A stretch of DNA of 64,000 bases from Gyromitra esculenta. Taxonomy: Eukaryota; Ascomycota; Pezizomycetes; Pezizales; Discinaceae. The DNA lies in the NCBI GenBank assembly GCA_038503075.1, contig JBCAML010000001.1:3038001-3102000 (forward strand). The letters are read 5' to 3'. The position numbers and the translations under genes are program-made. Under the pieces are notes generated by a model. It was not told the DNA's origin, made no database searches, and was given only the letters and a program-made list of their open reading frames with translations. Positions 56,068 to 64,000 of the stretch are shown here, in pieces. Numbering within the stretch: position 1 is the first letter of the stretch; the number at the start of each line of letters is the position of its first letter.

Positions 56068-59000
56068 TTATACTGAGAAATGCATCGAGAGCAGCGGTAT
56101 CTTCAAATTGTGGGGGTGAGCATAGCCTGTCCATTCGACGAGGTACTGTTGTTTCTCGCGGTATGTTCGTTGATCCAGGATTTTCTCGATGTAATATTCT
56201 TCCTGGTTATTAACAACAACGGGGGCAGGTGGAGGAATTACCTGACCGGGAAGAGCATTCTGGGCCGCTGGTTTCAATAGAGAGACGTGAAAGACGGGAT
56301 GGTATTTAACTGAACTCTGGAGGGCGATCTCATAGGCGAAGGGTGACACTATCTTTTTTATCGGGTATGGTCCCATCCATTTCCAGTCCAATTTTCTTGC
56401 ATTATGGGTAGTTCGGATATTCTTCATCGATATAAAGACCTGATCCTTGACTTGGTAAGCTGGGGCTGGTGTACGGTGTTTATTCGTAGCGGTTTCCTGG
56501 ATATCCTGGGCAACTCTTATCTGCATTCGTAGATAGTCATAGAGTTCTTGCATCGTTCGGCTGAACGAGGCGGCGTCCAGACTTTGTGCACTGGCTTTGG
56601 TTGGAAGAATCGTGGTATCGAAACGAGGATGGTACCCATAGTTAGCGAAGAAGGGGGAAACTTTTGTACTAGCTGACTCCTGGTTATTCGCAGAAAACTC
56701 AGCCATTGGCAACCACTTGTTCCAATCTCCTTGTTGATAGGACACATAGGAACGTAGGTATTGTTCCATTACGGCATTCAATCTCTCCGTTTGTCCATCG
56801 GTCTCAGGGTGAAAGGCTGTCGACATTCGAGCTTGGATCCCAAGTCGCTGACAGAGATCCCTCCAGAAGTGAGCAGTAAACTGAGTTCCTCGATCGGATG
56901 TGACAAAACTAGGTAGGCCATGGAGTTTCCAGATATGTTGCAGATAAAGATCAGCCACGTCTCGGGAATTAACAGTGGTATTGCAGGGGATTAGATGCCG
57001 CATTTTTGATAGGCAATCGACAACCACCATAATAGTATCATAACCATCTGATTCCGGGAGGCCTGTGACAAAGTCCATCGAAATCTCTTGCCAGGGGTGG
57101 TTTGGAATGGGCAAAGGACGGAGGACGCCTTGGGTTCGTTGAGTCGTGGGTTTTGCTTTCTGGCAGGTATGACAGTTGCGAACATACCTGCCGATTGATT
57201 CCCGCATTTTTGGCCAATAAAAACTTCTAGAGAGAAGTTCAAAAGTCTTGGCTCGTCCTGGGTGTCCTGCTGCTGGGGTATCGTGATGTCTTCGAATAAG
57301 CTCAAGTCTAAGAGGGTCGAAATCGGGAACGTAGAAACATCCTTGGTAACATAGGAGGCCTTGGTTATTACTGCATTCGCTCAGGGTGATCTCCTTTGAC
57401 TGTTGTTCTTTATTTTCCAGTGCTGTGAGTATCTTTTGAGGGAATCTATCAGTATCATAACCTTCTTTAAAGAGTTTTAAAAGGGGGGCGTCCAGTTCAA
57501 CTGCTTCGTTTGACAAAGAAGCCGACAACAAACTTAGCTTAGGGTCCACATTTTCCTTCTTTAGTACCACTTGGCTTTGATGTGCTAATCGTTCATCCCC
57601 TTCCTTGGGAAGATCTCCTGATCTCCTGGTCAATGCGTCTGATTTTCCTCCTTGACTACCTGGGCGATAGGTAATCACAAAATCAAAGCGGGAATGATAT
57701 TCGGCCCATCGTGCTTGTCGTCGGTTCAGCTGTTTTGTACTCATAAAATATTCGAGATTTTTATGGTCGCTGATCACATCGATAGGATGTTTGGAACCTT
57801 CAAGTTCCGGGCGCCATTCTTCAAATACTTTGATGATAGCTAGCAGCTCCTTGTCATATATCTCGTAATTGCATTCAGCGGGTGAATGTTTTTTTGAGAA
57901 AAAGGCAACTGGATGTAGAACTCCAGCGTCATCATATTGTGAGAGTACTCCTCCGGATACGAAGTCAGAGGCATCTGTTTCCACAATAATTTTCTTGTCC
58001 GGATTGAAGTGAATGAGAATGGGCGCAGTGGTGAAGGCGTGTTTAAGGTTTTCGAAGGCTATATCCGCCTCAACGGTCTATTCAAATACGATTTCTTTCT
58101 TTGTGAGTGCTGTGAGAGGAGAAGCTAGCTTGGAGAATCCCAGGATGAATCGACGGTAGAAATTGGCGAAACCTAAGAAGGCCTGGACGTCTTTTACGCT
58201 CTTTGGTGTTCCCCATTCTTGGACGGCTTTGAGTTTCTCCTTGTCCGTTTTGATGCCATCAGGGGTGAGGATGAGCCCTAAGTACTTAGTTATCTGTACT
58301 TCGAACTCGCATTTCTCTGGCTTAAGTAGGATGTTGTTGTCCTTGAGTGTTTGGAGTACCTTCCGTACATGAATCTGGTGTTCCGCAAATGTATCACTAT
58401 AAATTAGGATATCGTCTAGATAAGCCGTACAGAATATATCTAAATATTCAGTAAGACAGTCATTTACGAATCGCTGGAAGGTTCCGGGGGCATTGGTTAA
58501 GCCGAATGGCATGACTTGGTATTCATATAGGCCGTAGCGGGTATGGAAAGCTGTTTTCCACTCATCTCCCTCTGCAATGCGTACTTGATGATAGCCGTCT
58601 CGAAGGTCTAACTTGGTATACCATTGTGCTTTGGCTAGTCGATCTAGCGTTTCTCTGATAAGCGGAGAGGTATATCGGTCTTTAACAGTAATCGCATTTG
58701 GGCCTCGATAGTCCACGCAGAGTCTTAAGGAGCCGTCAGCTTTCTTTACAAAGAGGACGGGGGATCCGGCAGGGGAAGAGCTGGCCCGAATAAAGCCCTT
58801 CTCTAAATTATCCTCGATGTATTTTTTGAGAACAATGAGTTCTTCTCGGGACATTCCATAGAGGGGGCCAAACGGCGCGTCTTTCCCTTCCATTAGCTGT
58901 ATTTTGTGATCATAATAGCGTCGTGGAGGTAAGCCTTGAGCTTTGCTTTTATCAAACATGTCTAGAAATTCATGGTACTCGGCCGGTATCTTTGCTTTCC

Positions 59001-59676
59001 ATTCTTCTTTGCTGGTCTTTTTCTCTAGGATTTTGTTGATCTCGTAGAGGGACATGGCATAGGCTTGGAAAGAGCGTTTTCGGGTGAGAGTCCTGAAACT
59101 GGCGGCACCGATAAATGATAAGTTTAATCTGGGAGGAGTGGGGATCGAGGGTATTGATATGGGGGGCAGGTGAGGGGCACAACGGGTGGTGCAAAGTTTA
59201 GAACTAAACTCAATGCGTTTATCGGCGAAATGAAGGTGGACATCATGGTGATTCATCCAGGGGATTCCTAACACTAGGGGATAGTGTCCGAGTTGAGTAA
59301 CAAAACAGGGGGCTTGTTCCTGATGTTGGATGGACAGGTTGATATTGGCGATATGAGTAATATCTCCTGAGGCGACTGGGCGGCCATCGATTACTTCAAG
59401 TTGCCTGGGTATTTTTAGAGGAGAGAGTGGAAGAGAATGGTGACTCGCAAAATTCTTATCGATGAATGCAAATCCAGAGGCTCCAGTGTCTAGTAAAGCA
59501 TGTGTTTTGATGGTTTTATTATTATGGGAAATATTGCACGAAACTACAAAATGTTCCTCATCTAACTGATCCTCCATGCTTATACCAGAAACTGAAAACC
59601 CGGAAATTGAAAATGCAGACAAAGAAGAAGAAATCGGAACCAAGGCAGGGTCACTAGTCAGCCTTGGTTGGACTAG
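56068..59676 (-). pseudogene. pol: E4 pol, one nonsense change and a truncated chromodomain
   Basis: Read leftwards from the frameshift site (59676). Protease LLDTGASGFAF, reverse transcriptase with YLDDILIYS near 58400-58425, RNase H, integrase with the zinc region and SMDFVTGLPE, and CHROMO-type YLVEWTGYAHP. TGG to TAG at 58078-58080 gives the only internal stop. Near 56120 a deletion of about 20 bases removes the TWEPAEDL part of the chromodomain and shifts the frame, so the last codons are not native. Confidence 0.88.
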
Positions 59677-59682
59677 TTTAAA
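59638..59682 (-). promoter_or_regulatory. Predicted -1 frameshift signal of E4
   Basis: On the minus strand: TTTAAAC (59682-59676), stop TAG (59675-59673), then AACCAAGGC (59669-59661) pairing with GCCTTGGTT (59646-59638). Same layout as in E3. Confidence 0.72.
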
Positions 59683-61417
59683 GCCTCGCTTGAGGCGTTT
59701 GCGGATTCCAAAGCGAAAAACTGAGGGGGGAGAGGTGGTGGGGGCAGAGAGGAGGCTGCTGGTGTACGGCTAGCGGGTGGTGCGGTGAGAGCCCCTCTCA
59801 TCGTGGGTTTCTTTAGGGCGGAAGGGCAGTTGGCGTAGGAATGATCGGGGGCGGCGCAAAACATACATTTACCTGTGGAGCGGCGCCATTGTTTTTCTTC
59901 TTCCGATAGCTTCCTTCTGCCATTGACCATAGTGTATTTTTGGTCCTGTGAGGGGCGAGAAAGGTTACTGGTACGTCCGAAGGAGAGATCCATAGGAGCC
60001 AGGCCACCTGGTACAAACGATGAGGCGGGGACAAAAGGGGTCATTGCGTTGGTAGGGGTGTTGAATTGTCCCATGTTTTCTCGATTGTTACCTCGTTTCT
60101 CTGCCTTGCGGGCTCGGATACGATTGTCCATTCGGGTGAGAACTAGAACCATGTCATTGAGGGTTGGGGGTGTAGCGGCGGCGAAGACCATGGCTTCCTT
60201 TAGCTCTTCTGACATACCATGTTCAAGGGCATCCATCTTCGAGTTTTCATCAAAGTTTAATTGTCCCACGATGCGTTGAAAATCTGCCAAGTAGGCGGAA
60301 AAGTCTTGTTTGCCCTGTCGGAGTTGATGCAGCTCTCGGCGGGCTGTGCAGGTAGGATCGGGATCGCCAAAAGCGGTTTCTAGTGCGGAGATGAGGGCGG
60401 CGGCATTGGTCCAGGTAGTAAGGCCTAACGGAAGGACAGTGTGACGGACTTGTTCTAGAGCAGCTTCTCAAGGAGCGGGTTTCTTGTCAAGCTCTCGAGT
60501 ATCCCTCGAGATGAGCAGTGCTACTTGAGTAGGAAACCAACAGTGAGAGTGTGTACGGAGATTCTACAGGCTCTACGAGGAAGTCAAGTTATGATGACTT
60601 GAGGGCAGCGACAGCGATGGGTTACGAGGTGTAACCGAGGATTGTATTGTGAAATACACAAGTAGACTATAGAAGACGTTGCTTAAAGAAAGAAGAAGAA
60701 AAAGCGCAACAAGAGGGGAATTCCCTTCACTTATATACCACATTTCAACTCTTCCGATGACAAAGACCTGACTCATGATAACAGAAACCCAAAAAAACGA
60801 AAGGAACACCGATATGACACAACAACCACTAACCCCTGTTTCTAACCAACCAATGAAACATCCATCCATGAAACAGCTCCCTCCAGGCGATTGATGGTAT
60901 AGAGAATCATCGTGTTTTCATCAGCAAATCTATCTCTGTTTACCGCGAGCTTGGAGCGTAGTTGGAGCACAAAACTGGGGAGTTTGCTTCGGGTTCCATC
61001 GAATTTCTCTAGGTCTGGCATACGCTCCGATCGATGGATGACGGTGGCGGGGGGAGGTGTACTGGTGAGGTTTGGTGGAGCTGGGGGTGTTTGGGTGGCT
61101 TCACGAGCTTGATTCCGTTCGCAGCGTAATCGTTCAATGAGGGTTGAGGCGTCGTTGACTCGTTGCTCTTGTTGTTGGGCGTGGTGATTGGCATTGTTCG
61201 CCTGGATCTGAGCGGTATTGAGCTTTATCTCTAGCTCCTGTGTTCCTTCTTGTAGGACGTCGATCTGATCCTCGAGGGCCTGGGTGAGTTCCCGGAGTCG
61301 ATTATACAATTCGACGGGGTCATTTCTATAGGCTTGGGCGAATGCTTCCTTTGTGGGGAAGCGTGGTGTGGCGACAGCGGCTCCTTCAGAGGAGGAGGCG
61401 GGGGCGGGGGAGCTCAT
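59673..61417 (-). pseudogene. gag: E4 gag, split by a type-b solo LTR
   Basis: Starts MSSPAPASSSEGAAV at 61417. The coiled region and capsid domain are open down to the LTR insertion (60466-60873); after removal of the LTR and one CAGCT the frame continues through LHQLRQGK, the zinc knuckle CMFCAAPDHSYANC and the proline-rich tail to the TAG at 59673. No other stop was found, so gag was functional until the LTR jumped in. Confidence 0.85.
60466..60873 (-). mobile_element. Solo LTR, family 1 type b, in E4 gag
   Basis: 408 bp, TCTCAAGG to CCATGAAA, perfect CAGCT duplication (60461-60465 and 60874-60878). Its leader hairpin is CTCGAG/CTCGAG around TATCC (60494-60510). As E4 is young, this solo LTR formed recently. 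Confidence 0.88.
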
Positions 61418-61461
61418 TGTTACTTCATCGTAGGAGGTGTAGATGGGAAAAGCAACGTAAT

Positions 61462-61879
61462 CTCACGGTTTGATCCCTCGTTAAGCCCTTCAGTATCCCT
61501 GAAGGTGAGCAGTGCTACTTAAGCGAGAGGTCAAGCGACAAGAATCACGATGTTTCTACAGGTCCTACGGGGGTCTAACTCAAGGCGAGTTAAGTGTAAG
61601 GGGTTTCACAGCAACAGCGACCGCGGAGATTCTGAGATAGAATCGTGGTAGTATTGAAATAATACAGTAGAAGTAATGTAAGAACGTTGCTTAAGGAGAG
61701 AAGAAGAAGAAGACATGAGCAAAGGAAATCCATCTCTTAAATACCCCGCTTTTCAACCATTATGACTCATAGCCAAGACATAACCATAAACAAACGAAAC
61801 ACAAAGACATTGTAACCTTAACCGAAACCACAACCCCTTACAAGATCCTTGACCCGATTACTCCTTTATATCCGTAAAA
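61462..61879 (-). repeat. E4 5' LTR
   Basis: 418 bp, plus-strand ends TCTCACGG and CCGTAAAA. The self-primer, read on plus as ACGTTGCTT, is at 61684-61692, complementary to the primer site at 61451-61459. Confidence 0.88.
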
Positions 61880-62089
61880 GATCCCTACTTTGAACCCTAT
61901 GGTTATCTTTTAGCGGTTCATAAGAAGCAGTTAGGACTTGCGCCTGTGTATTGTGTTGCGGATAGCAACCGGACAGGTTATAGCGTCTAGATTGTTATCT
62001 AAAGCTACTTGGAAATTTCCTGTGCGGTATGAAGTACCAGTCTTACAATATATTGATAAGCATATCAATACTTCGGTTATTCAACTACA

Positions 62090-62692
62090 ATGGCGAACGT
62101 ATTTGTGATGGACACAGACATGTCTGATGGCTCCGAGGATCCCATCTCAAAACACTCTTCGAAGAACTCCTTGGCCCGTCGAAGAACTACCCATCTTACA
62201 CCCGCTCTTAAGCCCTTCATTCCAAAACACTTCACGCCTCATTCGCAATTCCTACGGAGCAGTGCTTACATTGAAGATGTTCATGCACAGTGTGATAATC
62301 TCATGCTTACGCTAAACGAAGCCTTTAGACACGTAGTACTAAGGCAAGAAGAGGCTCAGGCAGGAAACACCGTTGCCCTAAACCAACTTAACTCACAGGC
62401 TCAAAATCAATATTTAAGCCTAACCCATATCCAGCAGCGCATGGCAGACCAACAAGAGTTCTCGGCCAAAGAACTCGCCCGTATCGAGGTACTGGTTCAC
62501 GGTCTTGGTAATAACATTGGCCTGGCCCTGCAACAGCAAGGACATGAGGCACACCAGTGCATTGGAAGGGTGGAAACGGTAGTCGAAGCTATAGTGGGGG
62601 AAACAGTAGGAGAAATGCAAAGACAACGAAGTCAGCTTAATGATCAGGGAGTGTTACTCAGTCAGATCACTCAACATATTCGTGCTCAGTAA
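62090..62692 (+). CDS. Gag-like ORF of family 2, first segment (200 aa)
   Basis: Begins 43 bp after the family-2 LTR. It has a Ser/Arg-rich N terminus (SKHSSKNSLARRR), a Pro/His/Phe segment, then a long amphipathic, Gln-rich region (QLNSQAQNQYLSL, QQRMADQQEF, MQRQRSQLNDQG) likely to form coiled coil. There is no zinc knuckle in this part. TAA at 62690-62692 ends it, but the same frame continues with ELPARSEAGLSG to a family-1 LTR at 62743, then between two LTRs with a Gly/Pro-rich stretch (PPTRSEKAKEPAQ), then beyond 63754 with SSDNSEEEKARKNIED to TAA at 63931. I do not recognise a family; gag-like is inferred from position and composition. Confidence 0.55.
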   Translation: MANVFVMDTDMSDGSEDPISKHSSKNSLARRRTTHLTPALKPFIPKHFTPHSQFLRSSAYIEDVHAQCDNLMLTLNEAFRHVVLRQEEAQAGNTVALNQLNSQAQNQYLSLTHIQQRMADQQEFSAKELARIEVLVHGLGNNIGLALQQQGHEAHQCIGRVETVVEAIVGETVGEMQRQRSQLNDQGVLLSQITQHIRAQ

Positions 62693-62742
62693 GAACTACC
62701 AGCCCGATCAGAAGCAGGCCTCAGCGGCTCTATTCATGCACC

Positions 62743-63159
62743 TTTCACGGATAAGAATCGGGTCATGGGCTAGGATGGTTACGGAAGCTACGAAGGGTTT
62801 TCTTGGAGTATAATGGCTTTGTCTTTCGGTTATGTTTCGGCTGTTGTCAGATGACTGTTTGTGTTACGAGAAAGCGGGGTATTTAAACGGAGGATTTTGG
62901 TTGTTTGTGTTTTCTTTCCCTTTCTTCCTTAAGCAACGTTCTCGTTTATCTTCTCTTGTAATTGTTGAATACTATCTCGGTTCTACCTCAGAACCCTCGC
63001 TGTCGCTGTCCACCTCGCTGCACTTATCTCACCTTGAGATAGACCCCTCGTAGAACTTGTAGAAACACTGCACTCCTCGAACGTGTTAGGACCTCGCTTA
63101 AGTAGCACTGCTCACCTTCAGGGATACTGAAGGGCTTAACGAGGGACTGAACCGTGAGA
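62743..63159 (+). mobile_element. Solo LTR, family 1 type a, in the family-2 gag-like region
   Basis: 417 bp, TTTCACGG to CCGTGAGA, perfect GCACC duplication (62738-62742 and 63160-63164). Hairpin CCTTCAG/CTGAAGG around GGATA at 63115-63133. Confidence 0.88.
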
Positions 63160-63297
63160 GCACCCCAACTGCCTCCCACTAGAAGCGAGAAAGCAAAGGA
63201 GCCAGCCCAAAGCGAACGAGGTGAACCCTCTGGAGCACACGGGGGTAATGGTGGGCAGCCTCCACATGGACCCAACTACCTTGTTGGTGCTGGTGCC

Positions 63298-63748
63298 TTT
63301 CATGGATAGTTGTTTCATTGGCTAGTTTGGTATAGGAGAATACGGTTGTTATGTTTCGTTGTTGTTCTCTGTGTTTCTTTGGGTCTCAGTTGTAATGAGT
63401 CATATGTTGGTCAGCGAAAGGTGGGATTATAGGTATATAAGCGAAGGGTGTTCCCCTCTTGTTGTACTTTTTCTTCTTTCTTTTCTAAACAACATCTTCT
63501 ATTGTCACTCTACTTGTATCTCACAATACAAGCCAGGATTCCTATACAATCCTTCGTCGCCTCCGTGATACCTCTTTCTCTATCACGCCACTACACCAAC
63601 GTAGTTTCGCTGTTGGAGTCATCATAACTCCCTGCTGTCGTAGAGCCTGCGGAATCGCTATTTAAACTCCTGTTGTTAGTTCTCGTTCCAGTAGCACTGC
63701 TTACCTTTGGGGATACCAAGGGGCTTGACAAGACCTTACTCCTTGAGA
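63298..63748 (+). mobile_element. Solo LTR, family 1 type b, in the family-2 gag-like region
   Basis: 451 bp, TTTCATGG to CTTGAGA; flanks GTGCC (63293-63297) and GTTCC (63749-63753), a duplication with one mismatch. Hairpin CCTTTGG/CCAAGGG around GGATA at 63704-63722. Its removal rejoins the gag-like frame at GAGAPGSGDG. Confidence 0.82.
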
Positions 63749-63753
63749 GTTCC

Positions 63754-63933
63754 CCTGGATCAGGTGATGGATTGTCATCGGATAATTCGGAGGAAGAAAA
63801 GGCCAGGAAGAACATTGAAGATACCAATCAATGGCTGGCCAACAGAAAAAGAGAAAGAGAAAACCGGCGGTGGAGAACACCAAGTAATGCTCCTCCACCG
63901 CCACCCCCCCAAACAACCCTGGTGAGATGGTAA
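63754..63933 (+). pseudogene. Gag-like ORF of family 2, last visible segment
   Basis: Continues the 62090 frame after two LTR insertions: acidic SSDNSEEEKARKNIED, basic RKRERENRRWR, then a PPPPPP run and stop TAA at 63931-63933. The composition resembles the C-terminal part of a structural protein. The remaining 67 bases to the window end show no clear feature. Confidence 0.45.
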
Positions 63934-64000
63934 TCACCATTGATCACAGGTACCCCCAAGCGTCACCGTCATCTCGACACCACAAGATCCCGATCGGTGA

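Larger units (their letters stand above)
49630..61879 (-). mobile_element. E4: Ty3/gypsy element, minus strand, containing E3
   Basis: LTRs at 61462-61879 (5') and 49630-50048 (3'), about 98-99% identical by eye; perfect GATCC duplication (49625-49629 and 61880-61884). The primer site read on plus, AAGCAACGT, is at 61451-61459. gag and pol are nearly continuous. E3 is inserted in its polypurine tract next to the 3' LTR, and a type-b solo LTR in gag. It is the least decayed family-1 copy apart from these inserts, with one nonsense change and one C-terminal deletion. Confidence 0.9.
48844..64000 (+). mobile_element. Family-2 retroelement: 5' LTR and start of the internal region, runs off the window
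   Basis: The 5' LTR runs from TGTTATACC (48844) to TCTTACA (62047), split at GATCC by element E4 (49630-61879). Left part 48844-49629, right part 61885-62047, together about 949 bp. A TATAAATA box is at 49411-49418. The internal region starts at 62048 with a gag-like ORF, itself interrupted by two family-1 solo LTRs. The element is inserted in E2 pol. Superfamily unknown, because no polymerase is visible before the window ends. Confidence 0.7.

Overview
This is eukaryotic nuclear DNA from a filamentous ascomycete (Pezizomycotina). The genes have short introns of roughly 50-70 bp with GT..AG ends. They include a fungal Dicer-1, a vacuolar TRP channel of the Yvc1 type, TAP42, REX4, GID8, a uridine kinase/UPRT fusion and a fungal cyclopropane-fatty-acid synthase. 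I cannot name the species from sequence alone; the gene content and heavy Ty3-type retrotransposon load would fit a Leotiomycete-like genome, but that is a guess.

Layout. 1-174: 5' end of CCT6 (chaperonin zeta subunit), minus strand, running off the window. 847-12118: transposon block 1, with a three-deep nest of solo LTRs (847-2101), a family-2 LTR carrying three more LTRs (2910-5104), and a piggyBac-type transposase gene cut in two by a 6-kb chromodomain Ty3/gypsy element (E1, 5317-11333). 12499-36614: a gene island free of LTR elements, containing URK1 (-), GID8 (+), REX4 (+), a small uncertain ORF (+), CFA synthase (-), two TA-flanked MITEs, DCL1 (-) with a 553-aa in-frame ORF ahead of it, a palindromic MITE-like repeat, TAP42 (+) and YVC1 (-). 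36615-42041: AT-rich and gene-poor, with one long inverted repeat. 42042-64000: transposon block 2. Gypsy element E2 is broken by several solo LTRs and then by a family-2 element that runs off the window; the 5' LTR of that element holds gypsy element E4 (minus), which holds gypsy element E3 (plus).

The gypsy family (called family 1 here) is the richest signal. Its LTRs begin TTTCA and end TGAGA rather than TG..CA, and make 5-bp target duplications. The sequence after the 5' LTR pairs with a site inside the LTR, as in Tf1-type self-priming. Gag ends on a TTTAAAC slippery heptamer directly followed by a stem-loop, with Pol in the -1 frame. The LTR leader carries a series of hairpins whose stems change by compensatory substitutions while their loops stay constant. 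Pol has protease, reverse transcriptase, RNase H, integrase and a C-terminal chromodomain. Nearly every family-1 insertion lies inside another transposon, so the elements pile up in the two blocks while the gene island, which encodes the silencing enzyme Dicer, stays clear. All family-1 copies here carry at least one break.

Exon boundaries given for CCT6, URK1, REX4, CFA synthase, DCL1, TAP42 and YVC1 were worked out by hand from GT/AG sites, reading phase and family similarity; each closes in frame. GID8 has one unresolved internal exon.
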